From: Flavobacterium sp. LPB0248
Lineage (GTDB): Bacteria > Bacteroidota > Bacteroidia > Flavobacteriales > Flavobacteriaceae
Assembly (NCBI RefSeq): GCF_013388355.1
Contig: NZ_CP058246.1
Location: 2,542,001-2,606,000 of the forward strand
DNA: 64,000 nt
Direction: 5' to 3'
Shown: positions 8,179 to 16,295 of the stretch, piece by piece
Layout of the letters: every line of letters starts with the position of its first letter
How positions within the stretch are numbered: the first letter of the stretch is position 1
Notes under the pieces: model-generated
Databases searched by the model: none
Told to the model about the DNA's origin: nothing
The model's input: the letters and a program-made list of their open reading frames with translations, nothing else
Position numbers and translations under genes: made by a program

Positions 8179-9579
8179 TCAGATTTCTGCAGCTATAGGT
8201 AATTTTCCATGCTTTATCGCTTCGAGCATTTTATCATAATCTGACTCGTTTTGATCGGCGTACAAAACCGAAAATTCTGAAATGGCATCGGCAAATTCGT
8301 CTGTATCTCCAATATAGCCCGAAATTAGAGAAGGATCTCCCGAACGTGCGTGAGCTCTTGCAAGCGCCCATCCGCAAGCTTTGGCATATTCTGCCATATT
8401 TTTGGATTTCATCACTTCGAGAACTGGTTTTATCTTAGCATCTCTAAGCTGGCGTATGTAGAAGAATCTATCTTTGCTGTCGTCTGTCCATCCCAGAAAC
8501 ATATCCGATGCAGACTGCATTAGCTTTTGTCCCATTACAATACGTTCGCCTTGATGGCTATATTTCCCTTTTGCTTTTACATTTCCTTCCAAGACGCTTT
8601 TTCGGGCTTCTTTAAACTGTAAAAAAATAGGTTCTCCAGTTGCCGACATTAGTAGACTAATGCCACACAATGTTCCTACGCTTCCCACACCCACTACTTT
8701 TATCACAATATCATGAAGCTTATATCTGCTTAACAAAACCTGTTTTTCCTCTGAAAGGGATTCCAAATATCTATTATGAATAATTTCGCCTTCTTTTGCC
8801 ACTTGTTTTTCGAGTTCTCCTGTTGGATGAAATATCAAGGGTGGATCGTCTTTTATACGTGCTCTAGCTCCGTCAAAATAAGTCATCTTGGCAAACTCCT
8901 TTTCATGAGCCGTATACTCCGATGCTTTTTTAATTCTTTTCTGGTCAAATTCTTTAAATTCTTTATCTCGGCCTAATTCGATCAGCTCCGCCAAATCAAT
9001 ATCGGCATACCAAATCTGAAGTGCCGAAAGTTTGCTGTAATCGATCATGTGCCGTTTGTAACTATCTGCAACATTCCAAGCAAATTCTTTACAGTTTTTA
9101 TGAGAAAATTTTCGCCATCTTCCAGCAATTACAAAACTGGCTGCAAGTCTTTTTACATCCCATTCCCACGGTCCTGGAAATGTTTCATCAAAATCATTAA
9201 TATCAAAAACCAATTTGCGTTCTGGAGTTGCAAATCCGCCAAAATTCATCAAGTGGCAATCACCGCAAAGCTGGAGATTTATTCCCGATACAGGAGTATG
9301 TGCTAAGTCGGCAGCCATGATAGCAGCGGCGCCTCTGTAAAATGCAAAAGGAGATTCCATCATTCTTCTGTACCGAATAGGCAATAGACTTTCGACTCTT
9401 CCTTCGCTGGTCTGAATTAAAATATCTACTGGATTTTTACAGTTTTTTAAAGGATTCCATTCTCCATGCTTCGCTAAAGGGATTTTCTTTCTAATCGAAG
9501 CTCCTTTTTCATAACGTTCTGCCTTTGATGCAATCGGGTTAAATGGGGTTTCTCCTATATGTTTTGAATCTTCACTCAT
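8179..9579 (-). CDS. DUF2252 domain protein, possibly kinase-like
   Basis: 466 residues, cytoplasmic (no signal peptide). It recognisably belongs to DUF2252 by LCGDCHLMNFGGFATPERKLVFDINDFDET (residues 104-133) and VVGVGSVGTLCGISLLM (295-311). GDxHxxN at 106-112 followed by DFD at 129-131 looks like the catalytic loop and metal-binding motif of aminoglycoside-kinase-like folds. A glycine-rich GVGSVG (297-302) and a lysine in LQFKEA (K323) resemble the nucleotide-binding lobe, but come after the catalytic motifs. It is the last gene of the sulfatase/DUF1254 run, 11 bases after the preceding stop. Activity is unproven. Confidence 0.85.
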   Translation of the reverse strand: MSEDSKHIGETPFNPIASKAERYEKGASIRKKIPLAKHGEWNPLKNCKNPVDILIQTSEGRVESLLPIRYRRMMESPFAFYRGAAAIMAADLAHTPVSGINLQLCGDCHLMNFGGFATPERKLVFDINDFDETFPGPWEWDVKRLAASFVIAGRWRKFSHKNCKEFAWNVADSYKRHMIDYSKLSALQIWYADIDLAELIELGRDKEFKEFDQKRIKKASEYTAHEKEFAKMTYFDGARARIKDDPPLIFHPTGELEKQVAKEGEIIHNRYLESLSEEKQVLLSRYKLHDIVIKVVGVGSVGTLCGISLLMSATGEPIFLQFKEARKSVLEGNVKAKGKYSHQGERIVMGQKLMQSASDMFLGWTDDSKDRFFYIRQLRDAKIKPVLEVMKSKNMAEYAKACGWALARAHARSGDPSLISGYIGDTDEFADAISEFSVLYADQNESDYDKMLEAIKHGKLPIAAEI

Positions 9580-9590
9580 ATCGATGATAA

Positions 9591-11063
9591 CTATTTAACC
9601 TCTTTAATATCGTCCATTTTCCAGCTTTTATCAAAATAAGCTTTTGTTGGTCCATAGAAACGCATATAAGTAAACCAATGTTTTCCTGGCAGAGTCTGCA
9701 CCCAATTTTTCTCTTTTCCTGCCGGAGCTTTTGGTCCAAAATACAAATCGACTGAACCATCTGAGTTTTTAATCAAATCTTTACGAGACGATAAATCGGC
9801 ATTTTTTTGCGGATTATCAATCAGACATCGAGTTGCTGAATCGTAAACTGTTATGGACCAAAAATTAACCGCAGGCGGATTTGCCGGAACATTTAAAGTA
9901 TAATTTTTTCCTCCATCAAGCCAATTTCCATTACTATCGGAATAATTCCCTAAATAGGCTTGACCTAAATTCGGAGTTTTTGATATCATTGCGTTAGAAA
10001 AAGTTACAGCTTCGTAGAAATAAGCAGATCTCTCAAAAAATTCGTCAAAATTTTCTTCGCGTTGAGCAGAATTTTTCATCGTAATGACATAATCCCATTT
10101 TTTATCCGGCCAGTGTCTTACATCTGCAAAACGTTTTTCATAAGAATTAGCCATTGCCATTTGTTCACCTTTTTCTGCGGCAGCAATTAAAATTTTCTTC
10201 TGACGATCATCGGGTGTAAAAGGTTTTCCTTTTTCTATACCAAGGTTTTTAAGCCAAGCCATAAAGAAACGATCACGTTCCTCAACTGGTTCATCTTGCA
10301 AAATGGCGTGTAGACATTCCCAATATTTAATTCCCGATGGTTGAATTCCGTACCACTTTTTATCAGCAGGCGGACTCACTATTTTTGTTGCCTTCGGATT
10401 TGCTCTTTGTGCGTAAGGGTATATTTTAACTTTTTTTACCAATTCTTCAGTAACCTTAGGATCTGGATCTAATGTTCTAAAACCAAAAAAATTATTTACA
10501 GTCGTACACGGAATTATAAAATATCCATCAGCTTTAAAATCTTTCATTGTTGGCGGTACCAAAACATATTTCCCTCCTTTTCCTTTATCTGGCCCCATTT
10601 CTCCAATTACAGCCTCTTCTCTTTGCCAGAAATCACTCAATCCTCCAGCAGTGCGCCCAGCTGGCATTTCGATAACTGTTGGTCCGTTTGCTTTCAAATC
10701 TATAAATGAAATGATATAAGGAGTTGTAGCATTTGCCGTTAAAATCCCTAGTCTGTCATGATAGGAATTATACAAAACAAGATCATTGCTCGTTGCATGG
10801 AATGTTTTATAATGTTGTTGTTGCCATTCGGCGAAAGCTACAATTGGCAATCCCCATAAATAACATTGCGTTGCCTGCTGAAAATCCATTTCATCAAATA
10901 ATTTCGGAATGGATTCTTTTGAAGGCAATTCGCCATCCATTTTAATTTCGTTTCCAGATGATGCAACTGTTGCCGTTGAAGCATTTTCTGTTGTCTTCTT
11001 TTCACATCCAAGATTTAATATCAAGAAAAAAGTTGCTAGAAATATTGGGAATTTATTTTTCAT
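9591..11063 (-). CDS. DUF1254/DUF1214 domain lipoprotein (copy 2)
   Basis: 490 residues with a lipoprotein signal (C20 in LNLGC). The N-terminal half is DUF1254 (AYFEWQQQ-type pattern, YNSYHDRLGILTANATTPYIISFIDLKANGPTVIEMPAGRTAGGLSDFWQR). The C-terminal half is DUF1214 (NWLDGGKNYTLNVPANPPAVNFWSITVYDSATRCLIDN to GSVDLYFGPKAPAGKEKNWVQTLPGKHWFTYMRFYGPTKAYFDKSW). The family fold binds no established substrate. It is paralogous to the next gene upstream, so the pair arose by tandem duplication. It lies between its paralogue and DUF2252 in a tight co-directional run. Confidence 0.87.
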   Translation of the reverse strand: MKNKFPIFLATFFLILNLGCEKKTTENASTATVASSGNEIKMDGELPSKESIPKLFDEMDFQQATQCYLWGLPIVAFAEWQQQHYKTFHATSNDLVLYNSYHDRLGILTANATTPYIISFIDLKANGPTVIEMPAGRTAGGLSDFWQREEAVIGEMGPDKGKGGKYVLVPPTMKDFKADGYFIIPCTTVNNFFGFRTLDPDPKVTEELVKKVKIYPYAQRANPKATKIVSPPADKKWYGIQPSGIKYWECLHAILQDEPVEERDRFFMAWLKNLGIEKGKPFTPDDRQKKILIAAAEKGEQMAMANSYEKRFADVRHWPDKKWDYVITMKNSAQREENFDEFFERSAYFYEAVTFSNAMISKTPNLGQAYLGNYSDSNGNWLDGGKNYTLNVPANPPAVNFWSITVYDSATRCLIDNPQKNADLSSRKDLIKNSDGSVDLYFGPKAPAGKEKNWVQTLPGKHWFTYMRFYGPTKAYFDKSWKMDDIKEVK

Positions 11064-11094
11064 GAGGTTTATTTTTCGGTTAAAATTCAGTTCA

Positions 11095-12543
11095 TTATTT
11101 CACTTCTGTCAAATCACCCATTTTCCAAGTTTTCTCAAAAAATCCTTTTTCTGGACCATAGAAACGAGCTAATAATTCAAATTTTCCTTTTGGATCTGTC
11201 GGAACCCAATTTGATTCTTTTCCAGCAGGAGCTTTCGCACCAAAATAAATATCTACAGAACCATCGCTGTTTTTTTGAAGTCCAGGCGATGTCGAAGCAC
11301 GGCTGAAATATTTCATGTCTTTTATTAAAGCATGCGTTTCACGATCGTAAGCCGTTACAGACCAATATAATTTTACAGGAACATTTGGCGGTAAATGCAA
11401 TTGATACAATTTTGACCCGTCAAATTCTTGTCCTTTATCGTCTTTAATTGATATCAAATAAAATTGCCCTGCTCCTAAATGTTTTGCACTAAAATAAGCT
11501 ATTGAATAGGCTATTGCGCGTTCGCGAACTGGATAGTTATTTGGTATTGAATAATTACTGCCAATTGCTTTTACAAAATCTGGCGAAACTGGTAACGCCC
11601 ATTTTGTACCTTCGTAAAAAGGAGTTTGAAAAGCATTGTTATATTCATGATCAATCCAATCATGGGCATCTTTTATAGCTGCGTTTAAAATCTCTTTTCT
11701 TCTGGCATCGGCTTCAAAAGGTTTGCCTTTTTCAATACCAATTGATTTTAGAAAATCAACCATAACAAGATCTCGAGTCAGCCAAGGTTCGCGTTGTACA
11801 AACTGATTTAAGAGTTCGAAAAAATGAAAATTATACGGAATTGTATTGCTGAATGGAACTTGCAATAAATCCACAAATTTTGTAGCTGGCGGATTTGCTG
11901 CCTGGGAATAAGGATAAATTTTTATTCTTTTCCCATAGTCAATTGCTCTCTTAAGATCATTCGGACTTCCGTCTGTAAGATTTGAACGCAAAATTGCAAA
12001 ACCAGTATAAGTTGAAGAAGGCATAGCGATATATCCTGCTGGGATTTTGTCTTTATAATCAGGTGGCAAAATCAGATATTTTCCACCTTTCCCTTTATCT
12101 ACACCTGCAGGACCAATATCTTCAATAGCGGTCTGCCATCCGTCATCTAGACTTCCTGTAATTGATGAACTGCCTTCTGCTGGCGGAATCTCTAATACAA
12201 TTGGACCTTTTCTGGTATCATACAAAGGATTAATATAAACCACATCCGGATTTGGTGTCAATGTCTGATTTTTTGAATTGATTAAACCAGACCAATAAAC
12301 AATCTGATTAAAATCTCCTTTAGCATTGATCATACTTTCATTTAGCAGCTCAAAATTAACTGCAGGAACTCCCCAAATTACGGCTTCAATGGCACGATTA
12401 TAAATAATTTGCTCTTGCAGATCTGCTGGTTTAAAAGTACCTGAAACAGATTCTGCAGAAGTAGTTTCTGTTTTTTCTGCCGAAGTTTTATTGCATGAAA
12501 CAAATAAAGCAATAAGGAAAAGTGAAAATATTTTGGTCTTCAT
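11095..12543 (-). CDS. DUF1254/DUF1214 domain lipoprotein (copy 1)
   Basis: 482 residues with a lipoprotein signal (C17 in LFVSC). DUF1254 covers about residues 50-240 (IYNRAIEAVIWGVPAVNFELLNESM, TPNPDVVYINPLYDTRKGPIVLEIPPA). DUF1214 covers about 350-480 (LPPNVPVKLYWSVTAYDRETHALI to GSVDIYFGAKAPAGKESNWVPT). The two tandem copies share architecture and the conserved C-terminal GSVD-YFG-KAPAGKE-NWV segment, but differ widely elsewhere, so they have probably diverged in specificity. Anchored in the envelope with the neighbouring secreted sulfatases. Confidence 0.87.
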   Translation of the reverse strand: MKTKIFSLFLIALFVSCNKTSAEKTETTSAESVSGTFKPADLQEQIIYNRAIEAVIWGVPAVNFELLNESMINAKGDFNQIVYWSGLINSKNQTLTPNPDVVYINPLYDTRKGPIVLEIPPAEGSSSITGSLDDGWQTAIEDIGPAGVDKGKGGKYLILPPDYKDKIPAGYIAMPSSTYTGFAILRSNLTDGSPNDLKRAIDYGKRIKIYPYSQAANPPATKFVDLLQVPFSNTIPYNFHFFELLNQFVQREPWLTRDLVMVDFLKSIGIEKGKPFEADARRKEILNAAIKDAHDWIDHEYNNAFQTPFYEGTKWALPVSPDFVKAIGSNYSIPNNYPVRERAIAYSIAYFSAKHLGAGQFYLISIKDDKGQEFDGSKLYQLHLPPNVPVKLYWSVTAYDRETHALIKDMKYFSRASTSPGLQKNSDGSVDIYFGAKAPAGKESNWVPTDPKGKFELLARFYGPEKGFFEKTWKMGDLTEVK

Positions 12544-12599
12544 TTTATATATAATTTAAAAAAAATTAAGCACTATCTTCTAAAAATGTATAGGATAGA

Positions 12600-13412
12600 T
12601 TATTGTGGAAATATAAAGGCTACGACTGCTCTTAATCCCCAATCTGGTCTTATGTTTGAATGGCCAACAACAGGAATTAAAGGCATAACGGCAAATTGCA
12701 TCGTCTGACCTCCTAATTTTGTAATTGCACCAACATTTGGACTAACGGTAATAAGAGTGGTGTTTCCTTGCCAGTTTTGAGTAATTTCTGAAGTAATACC
12801 TAAACTTGCACCGCTTTTGTAACTATGCGTTAAGAATATTTGCGTGTAAAACTGATTGAAATCTGCTCTATCTGCATTTCCTGCAACAGACCAAATTTGA
12901 TTCGCTAGAAAACCTATAGAAAGTCCCTTCCCTTGATGCATGACCAAAACACTTGGTCCAATTCCAAATTTTTCTGTTCCTAATAGTTTTTCTGTAGCTG
13001 TTGGCACCAAAAAAGCAGGACCGACACCCAAGATAATTCCTTTAGTTTTTGGAGCAAAAAACGCAGTTACCGTTGCATCGCTCAAACCAAACTCATGTGT
13101 GTTTTCTCCTGTAACATCTTGCTGATCTACAACCGGAAGAATATATCGAGTAATTAAATTTAAATTTTCACTCAACTTAAAAGGAACAACTGGCTGTATA
13201 TTGATTTGATATTTTGAACCGTTGTAGGCACCAATTCCGTAAGTAAGATTATTTTGCAGCGGAACGCTAATCAAACTCGCTACTGGATTTGCCATTTTAT
13301 CGGCAAGTTCTTGTGCGCTATTTCCTGGCTTTGGTTCTTCTTGTGCAAAAACCGTAAATGACAGTGCAAAAAGACTTATACTGAAAAATAATTTATTGAA
13401 GATATAATTCAT
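12600..13412 (-). CDS. Outer-membrane beta-barrel protein of the neuromedin-U/transporter-like type
   Basis: 270 residues with a signal peptide ending at VFAQ. The mature protein starts with ELADKMANPVASLISVPLQNN, a pattern seen in outer-membrane proteins loosely annotated as neuromedin U or transporter. It continues with alternating strands (YQINIQPVVPFKLSENLNLITRYILPVV, ending RAVVAFIFPQ). Probably a porin-like channel. It lies in the sulfatase/DUF1254 run, which makes it the likely outer-membrane gate for that cluster's substrate. Confidence 0.6.
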   Translation of the reverse strand: MNYIFNKLFFSISLFALSFTVFAQEEPKPGNSAQELADKMANPVASLISVPLQNNLTYGIGAYNGSKYQINIQPVVPFKLSENLNLITRYILPVVDQQDVTGENTHEFGLSDATVTAFFAPKTKGIILGVGPAFLVPTATEKLLGTEKFGIGPSVLVMHQGKGLSIGFLANQIWSVAGNADRADFNQFYTQIFLTHSYKSGASLGITSEITQNWQGNTTLITVSPNVGAITKLGGQTMQFAVMPLIPVVGHSNIRPDWGLRAVVAFIFPQ

Positions 13413-13449
13413 AAAACTGCCATTTTAAAAGATTAGTAACAATTATATT

Positions 13450-13484
13450 AATGAACAGCTTCTAGTAACTAGAAACTGTTCATT
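13450..13484. terminator. Hairpin downstream of the 540-residue sulfatase gene
   Basis: AATGAACAG and CTGTTCATT with inner TTCTAG/CTAGAA form a long stem between the sulfatase stop and the outer-membrane protein start. The T-run is on the + side, so on the - strand it may act as a partial attenuator inside the gene run. Confidence 0.45.
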
Positions 13485-13515
13485 TTTTAATAAATAAACC
13501 AAAATTTCATTTTTA

Positions 13516-15138
13516 TCACCCACCTCCACTTCTTTTTGCAGTTGATATAGATTTTAATTTCTGTTGTGCCTCTTTAAGCTTCAAATAATTATCAATAGTA
13601 ATTGGCCCAGGATATAGATTACTTTGTACTTCGTGAGGTGGATATTTTTCATAAGTTTTTGCAAATTCTCCAATAATGTTCTGAACAGTTGGCAAGAACC
13701 AGGTTTTCTCTGTAAAGTTGTTCATGAATAAATCGTATCGCTCTTGCGGATCTGCCCATAAATCATAAATTTGAGGTACTGTTGCCACATAACTGGCGGC
13801 TCCTTTCCAGCCTAAATTAGAGTCTACTGACAAACCTCCAGTAGCCATTCCGTTATCACCACGTAAATTAAAGACTGCTTTGAACTTTCCAATTCTTATT
13901 GCTCCAGGCAATAATTCATCTTCTGTAAAATAAAACCACATTGTTCGTTTTGATTTTCCTGTGCCGAATAAAACTGGAGACATGTCATAACTATCAAAAA
14001 TTGTTGGCTTTCCTTCTCTGTCTACCGTTGGCAATTCCTGCCCAGATAAAGCCGCAAAAGTTGCCATAAAATCCAGTGTTCCTAAAATGTCGCTGTTTTT
14101 ACTATTGGGTTTAATTTTTCCAGGCCACCAAGCTAATGTTGGAATACGGCTACCGCCTTCACGGTCAGTTCCTTTTGTTCCTCTAAAAGGTGTGTAACCA
14201 CAATCAGGATAAACGTCTTGCCAAGTTCCATTATCAACCGTGTAAATAATTAAAGTGTTTTCAGCAATTCCCATGTTACGAACTTCATCCATAATACGAC
14301 CAATTCGTGAATCTAACTCAACAATACAATCGGCATATTTATTTTTACCTGCAGATTTTCCTGCATAATCAGGATGCGGTAAATTTGGCTGGTGATTTTT
14401 TGCAAAAGAGATTTCCATAAAAAATGGTTTATCTTTTTTACCGTTTTCTTTAAGCCATTTTATAGATTCTTCTTCTGTATACTGATCAAGAAACGGAATC
14501 ACTTTTCCGTCTATTTTTCTAACTTCTCTGTATGGTTTCCCAGCTTCTCCCTCTAAAGCACCTTTGGTTCCTTTTACCCATGTTGCTCTAATATCTTCTG
14601 GCATATCTGCATTCCAGTCTGGATCTGTGTATGTGTAAGCGTTTAAGTGATAAAGAGTTACATTTTTCATCACATCAAAACCTTGTGCGATAGGCATAGA
14701 ATAATCTTCCTCGCCAAGATGCCATTTTCCGGCAAAAAAGGTGTTGTAGTTTTTACGTTTTAATAAAGATGCCAATGTCCATTCGGCTTTTGGCAAACCT
14801 CCACCATCACCCGGAAAAGCAACGGTTGTCATACCGCTACGGTTTGGGATTCTTCCGGTTATTAAAGCTGCCCTACCAGGTGTACAACTTGGCTGTCCGT
14901 AGAAAGACCAAAACTGCATTCCTTCGTTTGCCATTCTATCGATATTTGGAGTTGCGGCACCTCTAGCCTCACCTCCACCATAAGGGCCTAAATCGCCCCA
15001 TCCGGTATCATCCGATAATAAAATAATAATATTTGGGCTTTTTTGTGCATAACCAAAACTGGTTATTAAAAAACAAAAAAGCAAACCAAAAGTCTTCAGG
15101 AGACTGACTGATTTGATTGATCTAAAATTTGTTTTCAT
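13516..15138 (-). CDS. Secreted S1-family sulfatase (arylsulfatase)
   Basis: Sulfate-ester hydrolase of the formylglycine-dependent S1 family. Signal peptide ends near FGYAQ (residue 32). Metal-binding aspartates D43-D44 are in LLSDDTGWGDLG. The maturation motif is CTPGR, with C85 expected to become formylglycine. TGRIPNRSGM and, further on, YTVDNGTW (the DN-G metal site) and WHLGEEDY support the family. The 540-residue length is normal. It is separated from the second sulfatase by a HAD lipoprotein. No sulfatase-maturing enzyme is encoded in this window. Substrate is unknown. Confidence 0.92.
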   Translation of the reverse strand: MKTNFRSIKSVSLLKTFGLLFCFLITSFGYAQKSPNIIILLSDDTGWGDLGPYGGGEARGAATPNIDRMANEGMQFWSFYGQPSCTPGRAALITGRIPNRSGMTTVAFPGDGGGLPKAEWTLASLLKRKNYNTFFAGKWHLGEEDYSMPIAQGFDVMKNVTLYHLNAYTYTDPDWNADMPEDIRATWVKGTKGALEGEAGKPYREVRKIDGKVIPFLDQYTEEESIKWLKENGKKDKPFFMEISFAKNHQPNLPHPDYAGKSAGKNKYADCIVELDSRIGRIMDEVRNMGIAENTLIIYTVDNGTWQDVYPDCGYTPFRGTKGTDREGGSRIPTLAWWPGKIKPNSKNSDILGTLDFMATFAALSGQELPTVDREGKPTIFDSYDMSPVLFGTGKSKRTMWFYFTEDELLPGAIRIGKFKAVFNLRGDNGMATGGLSVDSNLGWKGAASYVATVPQIYDLWADPQERYDLFMNNFTEKTWFLPTVQNIIGEFAKTYEKYPPHEVQSNLYPGPITIDNYLKLKEAQQKLKSISTAKRSGGG

Positions 15139-15215
15139 AGGTATTTGGTAATAAATTATACAATCTCTAATTCTAAAATTTTAGGGTAGAAAATCTATTT
15201 TAATACAAATTCTAA

Positions 15216-16232
15216 TTATTTGTCAGGGAATATTTTTTTCCAATCGTCTTTCATGCTTATTACATGATATTTGTATTTTGCTGCCATATTTAATGATAAA
15301 TTATCTTTTTCCTGATAATTATATTCTCTGATTGAGTCGTTATGATTTACAATTAACTGAAACGAAGGATATTTACTGCCAGAAGAATATCTCAACATGG
15401 CAAGGTCACCTGCTCCGCCTTCATTTCCGCAGGCAAAAACTGGTCTTTGGCCAATATGCAACTGTATGCCTACAGGTTTTCCTTCTTTATCATTAAAATG
15501 ATCTAGAGCAGGTTCTCTTAAGACTGCATTTTTAGCATCGTCAAATTTGTATTTGAAAGACGTTCCCACAACCTGATCTTTTGGAATTCCATAAAAATCC
15601 TGAGATATTGCTCTCACAACTTCAACCGTTCCGCCAGTAACAATGAAAGTTTTGAAACCATTTGCACGCAAATAATTCAAAAGTTCCAATTGAGGCTGAT
15701 AACGTATTTGTTTTACTGGAACATTTTTACCAGGATATTGTGCTGTTTTAAAAAAGTCATTAACGGAAGTTTCAAATTCATCTTCTGTCATTCCGGTATG
15801 AGTTGCTGCAACAAGTTCTATAAGCGCTTTATCGCCTCCTTTTTCGAAGAACGTTTTATCTTTTTCAATAACTGCTTTAAAAGGCTGTTTCTTGGCTAAT
15901 TCAGGTTTAGCTTCTACCATCTTTTTAACTCTATAAAAAGCAAAAAGTTCTTGAACATAAGGTTTTTCAGCCCATAGAGTTCCATCGTTATCAAAAGTCG
16001 CAATTCTGCTTTCTATAGGAATAAAATCTGGACTTCCTTCTTTGGTTACTTTTTCAACATAAGCTATAATGTCTTTTTTTAAAGCTCCATCATTCCAGCT
16101 TGGCAGTGGATCACCACTTGTTGCAGTAGTTTCTGTTTGTTTATTTTCTGTTGGAGAAGTTAAGGTGTCGGACTTTTTACAGGACAAAAAAAACAAAACC
16201 ACCAGAGGTAATATGTATATACTTTTTTTCAT
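15216..16232 (-). CDS. HAD-superfamily phosphatase-like lipoprotein
   Basis: 338 residues with a lipoprotein signal (C18 in FFLSC), so the enzyme is periplasmic-side. Motif I is D81-N-D83-G-T in ATFDNDGTLWAEKPYVQEL. Motif II is in TFIVTGGTVEVVRAI. The acidic motif III/IV is in FACGNEGGAGDLAMLRY. This architecture matches secreted nonspecific acid-phosphatase-like HAD enzymes. It lies between two sulfatases in the same direction, suggesting joint action on a compound carrying sulfate and phosphate, or on successive esters. Confidence 0.83.
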   Translation of the reverse strand: MKKSIYILPLVVLFFLSCKKSDTLTSPTENKQTETTATSGDPLPSWNDGALKKDIIAYVEKVTKEGSPDFIPIESRIATFDNDGTLWAEKPYVQELFAFYRVKKMVEAKPELAKKQPFKAVIEKDKTFFEKGGDKALIELVAATHTGMTEDEFETSVNDFFKTAQYPGKNVPVKQIRYQPQLELLNYLRANGFKTFIVTGGTVEVVRAISQDFYGIPKDQVVGTSFKYKFDDAKNAVLREPALDHFNDKEGKPVGIQLHIGQRPVFACGNEGGAGDLAMLRYSSGSKYPSFQLIVNHNDSIREYNYQEKDNLSLNMAAKYKYHVISMKDDWKKIFPDK

Positions 16233-16248
16233 GATGTTTTTATGTTAG

Positions 16249-16288
16249 AAAAAGAGATTCAGATTTATTTGAATCTGAATCTCTTTTT
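16249..16288. terminator. Strong bidirectional hairpin between sulfatase and HAD genes
   Basis: A 17-bp perfect stem: AAAAAGAGATTCAGATT pairs with its complement across a 6-base loop, flanked by A- and T-runs. It sits right after the stop of the 560-residue sulfatase, so expression of the seven downstream genes may be lower than that of the first gene or rely on a second promoter. Confidence 0.75.
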
Positions 16289-16295
16289 AGATTAT

